A stretch of 37,628 nucleotides of DNA from a virus: positions 1-37,628 of the IMG/VR virus record IMGVR_UViG_3300046529_001096; one strand, given 5' to 3'. Under the pieces are notes generated by a model. That model saw only the letters and a program-made list of their open reading frames with translations, had not been told where the DNA came from and made no database searches. This document shows, one piece after another, positions 7,881-15,122 of the stretch. Position numbers and translations under genes: made by a program. Each line of letters begins with the position of its first letter. The first letter of the stretch is position 1.

Positions 7881-9076
7881 TCAGCAATACCATTTCGCTC
7901 AACGAGCCCCTTGTCGACACGCTGATTGGCACGTGGACGGGGATGGAGCTGTGGCACGGCAGCGTGCAAGCCGGCCCCTTCACGCTGCTGTCAGCCATCC
8001 CGTACGTGCTGCACCAGACCGTCTACACCTACGTCGATTCGGCGGGTGTGTCGACCGACTGGTACCAGGTTCGGCGCTACGCGCCAGGCCCCACCTACGG
8101 CCCGTTCTCGGCGGCCTGGCCGGTCACCGCGCCGGCGTCCGCTCGGCGCTCACTGCTGGCCCTGCGGCGGCTGGTCGCCCAGGCCCTGCACAGCCTGACC
8201 ACCGTCACCACGACCGCGGCCGGCAACGCGGCGGGCACCAGTGTGCTGTCAGCGAGACTGGCCAACGCGGTGACCGCCAATCGCTACAAGCACGCCTGGG
8301 TGATGCCCGTGACGGGCACCCAGGCCACGGTGATGCGGCGCGTCCGCAGCGAGGACGCATTGAATCTGAGCACCGGCGAACTAATGGTGGCACCGGCATT
8401 CCCCGGCCAGGTGACCAGCGGCGTCGACGTCGAGCTCCACCGTTTGCTGCCGCCCGACGACGACGACGGCTGGACGGGGCTACGGTCCCTGATCAACCAG
8501 GCGCTGGGGGAGTGCTGGGTCACCCAGCGGCTACCCATGACGGGTGTGAACGGCCAGGCCAGTTACAGCCTGGCGGCCTATGAGGAATGGCTGGATCCTG
8601 ACGCGGTGCTCGAGGTCCGCCGCGCGGCACTGGACGGCACGCTGAACTCGTTCGCGGCGGGCCAGTTCGTGGCTGTCGGCGACGTGGATGCCCTGAGCGT
8701 GCAGATCGCGCCCACCCTGCCCACGGGCAACTCCGCCACCGTCGAGGTGTTCCGCCCCACCGATACCTGGATCCGCGTGGGCGGCGTGTGGGGACCGTCC
8801 ACGGTGGGCCTGGTCAACGACTCAGACGAGTGCCTGCTCACGCCCGACCTGGTGGTGACGGTGACGCTGGCGCACGCGTACGACGCACTGGCGACGGGTC
8901 CAGAGGGCGCCAGGTACGACGCGCTGGCAACGAAGGCCCGCACGGCGGCCAACGTGGCCAAGCTGATGCAATTGAGCCACAAGCAGCGCCAGTTGGGCAG
9001 CGAGCTGACCACGGGCTACGGGTGGCATGGCGACGGAAAAGAATGGCCCCTGGGCATGGGCTGGAGCACCTGGTAA
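7880..9076 (+). CDS. Tail-associated structural protein, about 398 aa, non-canonical start
   Basis: Coding frame is evident from ISNTISLNEPLVDTLIGTW. There is no ATG/GTG/TTG near the junction. Candidates are CTG 7877 (overlapping the previous TGA as CTGA) and ATC 7880, the latter 7 nt after AAAGGCGG (7865-7872) and positioned like the TGATG junctions used elsewhere here. ATG 7943 is possible but would drop well-formed sequence. Residues 1-75 look like a small beta (FN3-like) domain, followed by a mixed alpha/beta body and a C-terminal helix (ATKARTAANVAKLMQLSHKQ). No family was recognised; tail or connector role is inferred from neighbours. Confidence 0.7.
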   Translation: MSNTISLNEPLVDTLIGTWTGMELWHGSVQAGPFTLLSAIPYVLHQTVYTYVDSAGVSTDWYQVRRYAPGPTYGPFSAAWPVTAPASARRSLLALRRLVAQALHSLTTVTTTAAGNAAGTSVLSARLANAVTANRYKHAWVMPVTGTQATVMRRVRSEDALNLSTGELMVAPAFPGQVTSGVDVELHRLLPPDDDDGWTGLRSLINQALGECWVTQRLPMTGVNGQASYSLAAYEEWLDPDAVLEVRRAALDGTLNSFAAGQFVAVGDVDALSVQIAPTLPTGNSATVEVFRPTDTWIRVGGVWGPSTVGLVNDSDECLLTPDLVVTVTLAHAYDALATGPEGARYDALATKARTAANVAKLMQLSHKQRQLGSELTTGYGWHGDGKEWPLGMGWSTW

Positions 9077-9079
9077 CTC

Positions 9080-10996
9080 GTGCCACCGATCGCGTTTCCG
9101 TGCGAGCTCAAGATCGACGGCGAGTCGTACCGCGCGAGGCCGCTGAGTACGCCCACGTCGTACGTGGTGGAGTACATCCCGCAAGTGAAGGGCCAGGTGG
9201 CCATCAGGATGACGGCCGAGATTCGGCCCAGTGTGCAGATTGACCCACTGAACGAAACCGATTGGAGTGATGGCCGCGGCTGGGGCACCAACGTCGACAA
9301 CGCGGACGGCATGATGCTGCCCGGCCCCCAGGTCACCTCGGTCCCTCTGCCGATCGCTCCTGGCGCGGACATCGCCGACTGGGCCGAGCAGGACGGCAAC
9401 ATCTACCTGGTCGGCGGACGGTACGCCTACAAGATCGCCGGCGGCAGTGGGTCGGTGACCCAGGACCAGGATCTCGGCGCCGGGTTCGTGGCAGTCAGCA
9501 TCGAGCCCTGGAAAACCAACCTGATCGTGGGCGGCCGTACCACGGGAAACATCTGGCAGCTCCCGAGTCTGGGAGCGTGGTCGAACACGATGGTGGCCGG
9601 CGCCGTGCAGCGCGGAAAAAGCACCACGGTGTGGTGGAACACCGACGGATTGTCGAGTCTGCGCATGGTCTCCGAGGTCAGCCCCACCACCCTCAGCTAC
9701 GTGGCCGCCAACCCGCTGAATGCGCCCGATTGGAAAGTGCCGTTAGCCCTCGGGGCGTACCCGGTGAGAAGCATGGTGGCGACCCGCGCCCACGCCTACG
9801 CGGTGACTACCGGCGGCGTGTTCGATTTTGGCTCAGACGGGACGGCGCCGAACCTGACGCCCGACGTCGAGCAGACGGTGATGGACACCAACGGGCAGGC
9901 CAGCCTGAGCAGTGACGGGTACCTGTACTTCAACGCGGGCTACACGTTGAAACGCTTGAATGTGCAGAACGCCCAGACCTACGGCACATCCGAGGACTGC
10001 GGCTGGGCGTCCCAGGTGCCCCCGCAATGCCCCATGAGCGGGTATGCCACGGCATTGGCCAAGTACGGCCGCTGGATCTGGGCGTCGGTGTATGACGGTG
10101 CCAACACGTGGGTGTGCAAGGCCAGGGTAGCGATCACGGGCGACATCGTGGGGCCGCTGGTGTGGTTCGTGGCCCCCATCGTCCTCACTGGCCTCAAGGT
10201 GACCAGCATTCACGTGAGCGGGCTGGTGAGCATGAATCCGCGGCTGTGGATGGCTACCGTGGACGGCTCGGGCGTGCGCAGCCTGTCCTGGGCGTACCTG
10301 CCGCTGGACTCGGCGTACCGCGACCTGCGTCAGGCCAGGGCATACCGCTTCGCCACCAGTTTTCAATATGACAGCCCCGAGACGGACCACGGCGACGACA
10401 GCCTGCCGAAATTCCTCCGCGAATTCGTGGGTGAAGGCGAGACGCTGGGCACGGGCCAGCAGATCGCGCTGAGCGTGGCCACCGACGGCTCGAGTGCGTA
10501 CACCCCGATTGGCACGTACCGCCGCAATCCGCGGGCCACGGTGCGGCCAGTGTTACCGGTGATGGCCAATCGGTACGTGCTGCGGCACGTGGGCAGCGGC
10601 ACCAGCACGACGCCCGCGGTCTTGAGAAAACAGAGCCGGCGCACGATCCCGCGGCCGGACCTGTTACAGGTGCGCACGTATCAGGTGGTGGTGGGCCAGG
10701 AGGTGCGGTACGGCGACGGCGCGGTGGATGGCCGCACGCGCGCCCAGGCCCAGAGCAAGCTCGAGGGTCTGCAGGGCAAGGGGCCGGTGCCGTTCGTCGA
10801 CGAAAATGGGATTGCATTGACCACGCTGGTGGTGGCGGGCATGACGATGACCCAGGTCGAGGCCACCCTCGGGGACGCCAGCGCGCGGCGGGTGATGACG
10901 GTCGATATCCAGGTGGCGGTGCTGGCGACGACGGGCACGCCCTGGCTGTGGAATGACGGCACGACCTACGGTCAGGTCGGAAAGAGCTGGTCCTAG
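9080..10996 (+). CDS. Large tail/tubular structural protein, 638 aa
   Basis: GTG 9080. The protein is beta-rich with repeated blade-like strands (GNIYLVGGRYAYKIAGG, KTNLIVGGRTTGNIWQLPS, HAYAVTTGGVFDFG, GYLYFNAGYTLKRLN), suggesting a beta-propeller over about residues 90-420. A C-terminal beta domain includes TVDIQVAVLATTGTPWLW. Two nearby Cys (CGWAS...CPM) may pair. No family name recognised. Placement between the connector-like protein and the fibre suggests a short-tail tube/nozzle or receptor-contact protein. Confidence 0.65.
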   Translation: MPPIAFPCELKIDGESYRARPLSTPTSYVVEYIPQVKGQVAIRMTAEIRPSVQIDPLNETDWSDGRGWGTNVDNADGMMLPGPQVTSVPLPIAPGADIADWAEQDGNIYLVGGRYAYKIAGGSGSVTQDQDLGAGFVAVSIEPWKTNLIVGGRTTGNIWQLPSLGAWSNTMVAGAVQRGKSTTVWWNTDGLSSLRMVSEVSPTTLSYVAANPLNAPDWKVPLALGAYPVRSMVATRAHAYAVTTGGVFDFGSDGTAPNLTPDVEQTVMDTNGQASLSSDGYLYFNAGYTLKRLNVQNAQTYGTSEDCGWASQVPPQCPMSGYATALAKYGRWIWASVYDGANTWVCKARVAITGDIVGPLVWFVAPIVLTGLKVTSIHVSGLVSMNPRLWMATVDGSGVRSLSWAYLPLDSAYRDLRQARAYRFATSFQYDSPETDHGDDSLPKFLREFVGEGETLGTGQQIALSVATDGSSAYTPIGTYRRNPRATVRPVLPVMANRYVLRHVGSGTSTTPAVLRKQSRRTIPRPDLLQVRTYQVVVGQEVRYGDGAVDGRTRAQAQSKLEGLQGKGPVPFVDENGIALTTLVVAGMTMTQVEATLGDASARRVMTVDIQVAVLATTGTPWLWNDGTTYGQVGKSWS

Positions 10997-11022
10997 CTAG
11001 ACGTGCGCGTATCTGAAAGGCG

Positions 11023-12237
11023 GTGGCTGCTACGGCCTCATTTGTAGATCCGCAGAATGGCGACCTGGCAACCGCGGAGCACGTCGCGCAGCTCGTCGAG
11101 GATTTCCAGGGGCTGCGCAACATCCCAATTTCGTTGAGCGGAATCAACGACGCGGCGACGTACGCGTTGACGTTGAAAAACGCGGGCACGGGCTCGAGGG
11201 ATCTGATCGCCTATGCCGCGGACGGCACCACGGTGCTGCTCCAGGTGGACGCGACGGGGGTGACGCTGGGCGCGCCGGTGAATCTGCCACCGGGCAGCAT
11301 CTCGGGCACGGGACTCGCGAATGGGTCGGTGCCGAACGCGGCGCTCGGCCCGGATGTTGCCCGCGCGAATCTGCTGACCAATGGGGGGTTCGAGTACTGG
11401 CAGCGTGGTACCGGACCGTTTGTGACCAACGGGTTGTTGTCGGCTGACAGGTGGGTGTTTGCCCTGGCTGGCACCGACACGCTGTCGGTCAGCCGCGACA
11501 CGGCGAATGTCGACACCGGCAGTCTGGCCTGCGCCGCGTGTACGTTCGTACTTGGCACGGGCGCGGGGGTTTCCGGGCTGACGCAGGGGCAAAAGACCAC
11601 CGACGGAGCCCAGGTGCGCGGCCGAACGGTAGCGCTCAGCCTGCGGGTGAAAACCAGCACGGCTGGAGCGGTGCGCGCCTCGATCGGGTCCGACGGCACT
11701 GGCGCGGTCACCGTGTACTCGAGTTTTCACACGGGCAATGGCGCGTATCAGACCCTGAGCGTGACCGCGACGATTCCCGCGGATGCGACGGTGGTGAACA
11801 GCGGCGTGGTCTTCGCGGCATCCTGCACGGCCTATCTCGACAACGCCTCGCTGGTGGTCGGCAGTCAGCCGGCAAATTACGTGCCCCTTCACCCGGCCGA
11901 CGATCTCGCGCGCTGTCTGCGGTATTACCAGCGCTGGAACTCAGGCTATGTCGGCCTCGGTTCGAGCAGCACCACGACGCAGCACTACGTGCTGTTGACG
12001 CATCAGCCCCAATTCCCTGGCAGCCCGACCCTGACGACATCGGCGCTCACGAATCTGACACTGCTGAGCGGAGCGTTGACCGGCAGCCTGTCGCCGAACG
12101 CGGCCTCGATCAATAGCACGAGTCCGAATGGAACCTTGATCAGTCTCACGACCGCATCCGCGCTCAACGCCATTGCCGCGCCCGTGTATCTCACTCTTTC
12201 CGCGGGCGGCTGGGTCGCTCTGGAGTTCAATCCCTGA
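11023..12237 (+). CDS. Tail fibre with carbohydrate-binding-like domain, 404 aa
   Basis: The N-terminus (SFVDPQNGDLATAEHVAQLV) and a short collagen-like/beta linker lead to NLLTNGGFEYWQRGTGPF near residue 125, followed by ADRW and a jelly-roll resembling CBM4/9-type domains in phage fibres, ending TAYLDNASLVVGSQP. A C-terminal Ser/Thr-rich beta tip follows. Start: GTG 11023 overlaps the Shine-Dalgarno-like AAAGGCGG (11016-11023). ACG 11032 is spaced better, so the true start is uncertain. It probably binds the cell surface. TGATG overlap with the next gene. Confidence 0.7.
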   Translation: MAATASFVDPQNGDLATAEHVAQLVEDFQGLRNIPISLSGINDAATYALTLKNAGTGSRDLIAYAADGTTVLLQVDATGVTLGAPVNLPPGSISGTGLANGSVPNAALGPDVARANLLTNGGFEYWQRGTGPFVTNGLLSADRWVFALAGTDTLSVSRDTANVDTGSLACAACTFVLGTGAGVSGLTQGQKTTDGAQVRGRTVALSLRVKTSTAGAVRASIGSDGTGAVTVYSSFHTGNGAYQTLSVTATIPADATVVNSGVVFAASCTAYLDNASLVVGSQPANYVPLHPADDLARCLRYYQRWNSGYVGLGSSSTTTQHYVLLTHQPQFPGSPTLTTSALTNLTLLSGALTGSLSPNAASINSTSPNGTLISLTTASALNAIAAPVYLTLSAGGWVALEFNP

Positions 12238-12635
12238 TGAGTGTGAAACCTACGTCTTTCGATCATCCCGATGGCCTGTGGACGTACGGCCATGACGACG
12301 CGACGGGTGGCAGTCACGGCGGCACGCTGGACCCCGCCACGGTCAGCTACGGCACCAACATCGACGGCACGCCCAACGAGATGGTGGTGGTGGTGCCGTG
12401 CCCGTTCGAGGGCTGCGGCAGCGTGTCGTCCTGGCCGCCTGGTGGTGGCGCTGACGCGCTGCTGGGCCAGTCGCTGCACGTCATGGTGGCGATGCAGCCC
12501 GGTCTGGGGCGTTCGGCCAAAACCGCTGAAGAGGCCGCCGCCGAAGTCAAGCAGCGCGTGATCGACACCGACGGTGAAGCCCGCTGGGTGTTGGACGATG
12601 CCGCGCTGGCGGTGCTGGAGGCTACTCAGGCATGA
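12237..12635 (+). CDS. Hypothetical protein after the tail fibre, 132 aa
   Basis: ATG 12237 shares the A of the fibre gene's TGA. The N-terminal half is Gly/His/Thr-rich with PCPFEGCGS (two Cys, possibly metal-binding or a disulfide). The C-terminal half is helical (AEEAAAEVKQRVIDTDGEAR). No family recognised. It could be a fibre chaperone or accessory tail protein given its place, but there is no direct evidence. It overlaps the next gene by ATGA. Confidence 0.65.
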   Translation: MSVKPTSFDHPDGLWTYGHDDATGGSHGGTLDPATVSYGTNIDGTPNEMVVVVPCPFEGCGSVSSWPPGGGADALLGQSLHVMVAMQPGLGRSAKTAEEAAAEVKQRVIDTDGEARWVLDDAALAVLEATQA

Positions 12636-12814
12636 CCGATTTTGCGATCGGCCCAGGGGTCCAGCAAGCGATGGCTGACGCCGGCGACGAGGCGCGCTCT
12701 GACGAGCAGTTCATCATCCTGGCCGAGGGCGACAAGATCAGCCAGACCTTCGGCCGCGACAAAATCTACTACTGGATCGAGAGGGACAATCTCGTCAGGA
12801 CGTCCCCCTTTTGA
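12632..12814 (+). CDS. Small acidic protein before the lysis peptidase, 60 aa
   Basis: Starts MTDFAIGPGVQQAMADAGDE at ATG 12632, overlapping the preceding stop (ATGA), and ends ...TSPF at TGA 12812-12814. The stop lies in TTT TGA C, and the +1 frame continues directly with DEAYAPPSIDW into the peptidase gene. It may therefore be the N-terminal part of a longer frameshifted product, or a separate 60-aa protein. No family recognised. Confidence 0.6.
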   Translation: MTDFAIGPGVQQAMADAGDEARSDEQFIILAEGDKISQTFGRDKIYYWIERDNLVRTSPF

Positions 12815-12860
12815 CGAGGCCTATGCCCCACCGTCTATTGACTGGGATCCGTGGACCTCG

Positions 12861-13313
12861 ATGCCCGGCCAGATGTACGACTGGACCTGTTCAGCCTGCG
12901 CCACGGAATTCGTCGAGCGTGGCAGTGGAGCTCCGCGGGGCGACGACATCTACTACAACCGCCAGCAGGTGGTGTACGCCATCGGCTACCCCACCAACAT
13001 CAGCCCGGCACTGGGCTTGCATGATGGCTCTGGCGCCCAGCTCCAACGGGTCTTACAGGACCACGCTGGTCTGGAGACGCACCAGGGGTGGCTCAGTTTT
13101 GACGAGGCGTACGCGGTCTACAGTGGGACGTTCGGGATGATGAGCGGCGCCAAGCTCTACCACTGGCTCGGGGTACGCGGCGTGCAGGGTCCGAACATCT
13201 GGGTGAGCAACTCGAGTCCAGGCTACGGTGGTGTCTGGGACACCATCAGCCGTTCGCAGTGGGCGCAGTGGGGCGGCTGGTCGTGCGTGTGGGTAACAGG
13301 AGAAACCTCATGA
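12861..13313 (+). CDS. C39-like cysteine peptidase, candidate endolysin, 150 aa
   Basis: From ATG 12861: Gln4 and Cys10 (QMYDWTCSAC), His101 (KLYHWLGVRGV) and Asn117 (IWVSNSSPGYGG) follow the Gln/Cys/His/Asn order of papain-fold C39-like peptidases. Several phage lysins use this fold against peptidoglycan. Two tiny membrane proteins follow immediately (ATGA overlap), making a lysis cassette likely. The start is unsettled. The frame is open back through 12810, and FDEAYA there is repeated at 13098 with synonymous codons, so translation probably begins earlier, by frameshift from 12632 or at a non-canonical codon such as ATC 12789. Enzyme function is inferred from motifs. Confidence 0.65.
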   Translation: MPGQMYDWTCSACATEFVERGSGAPRGDDIYYNRQQVVYAIGYPTNISPALGLHDGSGAQLQRVLQDHAGLETHQGWLSFDEAYAVYSGTFGMMSGAKLYHWLGVRGVQGPNIWVSNSSPGYGGVWDTISRSQWAQWGGWSCVWVTGETS

Positions 13314-13462
13314 ACATTGCGATGCCGCCGATTACGATCGGCCTGATCCTGGCGATCATCATCCTGATCCTGGCCGTCATCGGGCTGGTCGGTGTCCTGC
13401 CGCTCAACCCCTTGATCGTGTTCGGAATGTTCGCCGGGTTGGCCATCTCGCGGATGATCTGA
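13310..13462 (+). CDS. Small membrane protein, holin candidate, 50 aa
   Basis: ATG 13310 with AGGAG upstream inside the peptidase gene, overlapping its stop as ATGA. Sequence begins MNIAMPPITIGLILAIIILI and holds two hydrophobic helices (about 6-27 and 31-48) joined by a short PLNP turn. Two helices, small size and position after a putative lysin suit a class II-type holin. No charged C-terminal tail is evident beyond SRMI. Confidence 0.65.
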   Translation: MNIAMPPITIGLILAIIILILAVIGLVGVLPLNPLIVFGMFAGLAISRMI

Positions 13463-13463
13463 C

Positions 13464-13541
13464 ATGGTGTACGGCGTCGGCGGGCTGATCATCACCGTAC
13501 TGATCATCGTCATCCTGCTCAGAGTCCTGGGCCTCGTCTAG
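13464..13541 (+). CDS. Tiny membrane peptide, 25 aa
   Basis: MVYGVGGLIITVLIIVILLR is nearly the whole of a 25-residue single-helix peptide, from ATG 13464 to TAG 13541, one base after the previous stop. Similar tiny GGL-LL-R membrane peptides are common near phage lysis genes. It may be a second holin or antiholin. The short length makes the call modest, but the ORF is tightly placed and entirely membrane-like. Confidence 0.5.
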   Translation: MVYGVGGLIITVLIIVILLRVLGLV

Positions 13542-13556
13542 CGATCAAGCAGCGCT

Positions 13557-13609
13557 GGGGTGTACGTCGCAGGGCGGCGACATCGTGCACGCCGCGGGCG
13601 CGTACACCC
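13557..13609 (+). terminator. Long hairpin after the late operon
   Basis: GGGTGTACG (13558-13566) pairs perfectly with CGTACACCC (13601-13609), with inner GGCGGCG/CGCCGC pairing. No U-run follows, so it is either a factor-assisted terminator or another structured element between convergent operons. The interval 13542-13719 otherwise holds no supported gene. Confidence 0.4.
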
Positions 13610-13719
13610 ATCGTTCCAGGGCAAACGGGAGCGATTTGGCCAGCTCGAGGAGTGTAGGTCACGAGCGCATCACTGCAGGAGTTTGGCCTGTGTCACAGGT
13701 GATAGAGCACGTGAAACGT

Positions 13720-13905
13720 TCAGATAGAGGTGCTCATAGGTCTATCAAGCGCCTGATGAAACAGCGCGAGCAGTCGCTCAAGATTCGCTCGCGCTAGTTC
13801 GGGTGTTTTTCCATAGGCCGCGAGATGCAGTTCCGGTGCTCGTGCCAGCCAGCCATTCTTAACTCGCATCATCTCTGGACCTGGGACCTCTAACGGCATG
13901 GGCAT
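13720..13905 (-). CDS. HicB-like small protein, 61 aa
   Basis: Core NGWLARAPELHLAAYGKTPE followed by LARANLERLLALFHQAL matches the HicB/UPF0150 pattern (short strand, PELxxxGxTxxxAxxNLxxLL). HicB proteins are antitoxins of HicA mRNA interferases. No HicA-like partner is seen here, and the usual C-terminal DNA-binding domain is missing. It is the last gene of a four-gene - strand set, 6 nt after the previous one. It could be an orphan antitoxin that neutralises a host toxin, or simply a HicB-fold protein; both are inference. Confidence 0.55.
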   Translation of the reverse strand: MPMPLEVPGPEMMRVKNGWLARAPELHLAAYGKTPELARANLERLLALFHQALDRPMSTSI

Positions 13906-13911
13906 CCAGAC

Positions 13912-14295
13912 CTAACGGGATTTATGGCGACCAAGCGCTTCCCAGCCAACTTCTCGATCTGTGTCGAGTAGTGTTGCGTCTGGGTCTTCGAGGATTGTCC
14001 GAAGCGCCGCCCGCAGCATGCGTTCGGCGTGTAGTTCCGCCTGCAGCCGCTCGACAGCGTGGCCGGCGCCAAGCGCAATGGTAGTCAGGTCAGCTACCTT
14101 TGCGTTAGCGAGTTCCAGTGCCGCCCGCAGCCGCTCGACCTCGGCCTCAGCACGAACTTTTGACGCGATCTCGCGCAGATACTCGGCGTGGAGCTCGTCG
14201 AAGGTGACCTCAGGCGGCGTCTGGTCGATCGCGGGATCGTGGGCTGGCTGACACCCGTCGCCGACGGAGTGGGTTTGGCCTTCGTCTAGCGACAT
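13912..14295 (-). CDS. Coiled-coil protein, 127 aa
   Basis: ATG 14295 overlaps the preceding TGA by one base (TGATG). Residues about 35-100 form a heptad-like helix (ELHAEYLREIASKVRAEAEV and onward), consistent with a coiled coil. The N-terminal 30 residues are polar and Pro-rich. No family recognised. Third gene of the small - strand operon downstream of the integrase. Confidence 0.6.
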   Translation of the reverse strand: MSLDEGQTHSVGDGCQPAHDPAIDQTPPEVTFDELHAEYLREIASKVRAEAEVERLRAALELANAKVADLTTIALGAGHAVERLQAELHAERMLRAALRTILEDPDATLLDTDREVGWEALGRHKSR

Positions 14296-14573
14296 CACGC
14301 GTGCCAGCCCAGATCGCGCATCACCTGGTACGCCTTTTTGAGCTCGTCCACGTCCAGTTCCAGCACGTCGCCGCAGCCTGAACAGCGCGAGCCGATGATG
14401 GCGTGCTCGGGAACCGCGGCCAGTTGCGACTCGTGCAGGTGCATCTGCGCGTCGCACGAGCACTGGATTGTCAGCGGCGCGGAGCCGTCGTGGCAGGAGG
14501 GCGTGAGCAGTTCGGGCGTGCGGTCGCCATAGGCGGGATTCTTGACGACGGCAAACAGGTGCTTACCAGTCAC
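14295..14573 (-). CDS. Small protein with two Cys pairs, 92 aa
   Basis: GTG 14573 overlaps the previous stop (GTGA). CSC (residues 38-40, with nearby HLH) and CSGCG near residue 66 resemble a zinc-binding ribbon, ending in an amphipathic helix (DVDELKKAYQVMRDLGW). No family recognised. Co-transcribed with another zinc-binding protein (14570-14782). Confidence 0.6.
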   Translation of the reverse strand: MTGKHLFAVVKNPAYGDRTPELLTPSCHDGSAPLTIQCSCDAQMHLHESQLAAVPEHAIIGSRCSGCGDVLELDVDELKKAYQVMRDLGWHA

Positions 14574-14782
14574 GGCAGTGGTTGGAAGTGCTCGAGGGCG
14601 GCTTCGATCTCGTTCTCGTCGTCGAGGCGGCGAGTGGCGTTGAAGAAGCCATACGAGGCGAGGCAGATGTGACCGTCCGGGAGCTGGTCGTGCTCGGCGC
14701 AGAAGAGGCGCTGGCATAAGGGGCAGAACGTGGTCATCGGTTCGTGACAATCGGCCCTGTCGCACTGGTCAGGGATAGTCAT
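14570..14782 (-). CDS. AN1/B-box-like zinc-finger protein, 70 aa
   Basis: Residues 7-39 give C-x4-C, CPLC, FCAEH and H-x-C: the spacing of cross-brace zinc fingers (AN1 or B-box type) that bind two zinc ions. The start ATG 14782 has AAGGAG (14800-14795 on the - strand) about 11 nt upstream. First gene of the four-gene - strand set, directly downstream of a tandem-repeat region likely to hold its promoter. Phage proteins of this kind usually have unknown targets. Confidence 0.65.
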   Translation of the reverse strand: MTIPDQCDRADCHEPMTTFCPLCQRLFCAEHDQLPDGHICLASYGFFNATRRLDDENEIEAALEHFQPLP

Positions 14783-14783
14783 T

Positions 14784-14841
14784 GTGGTCAGTGCTCCTTA
14801 TCGGTGACCGGTCAGTGTGGTCAGTGCTTTTTATCGGTGAC
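14784..14841. repeat. Tandem 33-bp-period repeat upstream of the - strand small operon
   Basis: Two 25-bp copies, 14784-14808 and 14817-14841, differ at two positions (CTCCTT versus CTTTTT). The proximal copy contains the Shine-Dalgarno of the 14570-14782 gene. Its place suggests a duplicated operator/leader. A G-rich (GGGT)3 tract follows at 14859-14874. The interval 14783-15122 has no supported gene. Confidence 0.7.
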
Positions 14842-14905
14842 GATGTACATCTTGACTCGGTGGGTGGGTGGGTGTAAGCCAGACGTGCGCGCGACGCGGG
14901 GCGCG

Positions 14906-15069
14906 CGTCCGCTCCCGCACAGCGGAAGGGGGGATCAACCCGCGACCAGACAGATCTCGCAGCTCGTGATCTCTTTGCAGGACGCCACGGTCTGCTCGAC
15001 GACCGTCTGAGCCGCTGGTTGATCCCTCCCATCTCTATAGGCTCCCCTGTGCGGGGAAAAGAGCGGACG
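14906..15069. repeat. Nested inverted repeats, candidate attP or replication element
   Basis: CGTCCGCTCCCGCACAG (14906-14922) matches in inverse CTGTGCGGG (15047-15055) plus GAGCGGACG (15061-15069). Inside it GGGATCAACC (14931-14940) matches GGTTGATCCC (15017-15026). All arms are centred near 14980. The element lies just downstream of the integrase gene, a common attP location. Core and function are not demonstrable from this sequence. Confidence 0.6.
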
Positions 15070-15122
15070 ATGAGTGCCGCGAGGACGCCCCCAGGGCACG
15101 GCTCCCATCATCCGCCCATCCA

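Noticed and set aside
10254-11189. A 311-aa - strand ORF
   Set aside because: Antisense to the 638-aa tail gene, composition Ser/Arg/Pro-rich without motifs.
12803-12812. Canonical -1 slippery heptamer at CCCCCTTTT
   Set aside because: The heptamer rule X XXY YYZ is not met and the downstream frame is +1, not -1.
13585-13797. A 70-aa + strand ORF after the lysis cassette
   Set aside because: Overlaps a hairpin and the better-supported HicB-like gene on the other strand; no Shine-Dalgarno or motif.
14744-15032. Short ORFs on both strands in the repeat region
   Set aside because: They run through inverted and tandem repeats and show no protein-like composition.
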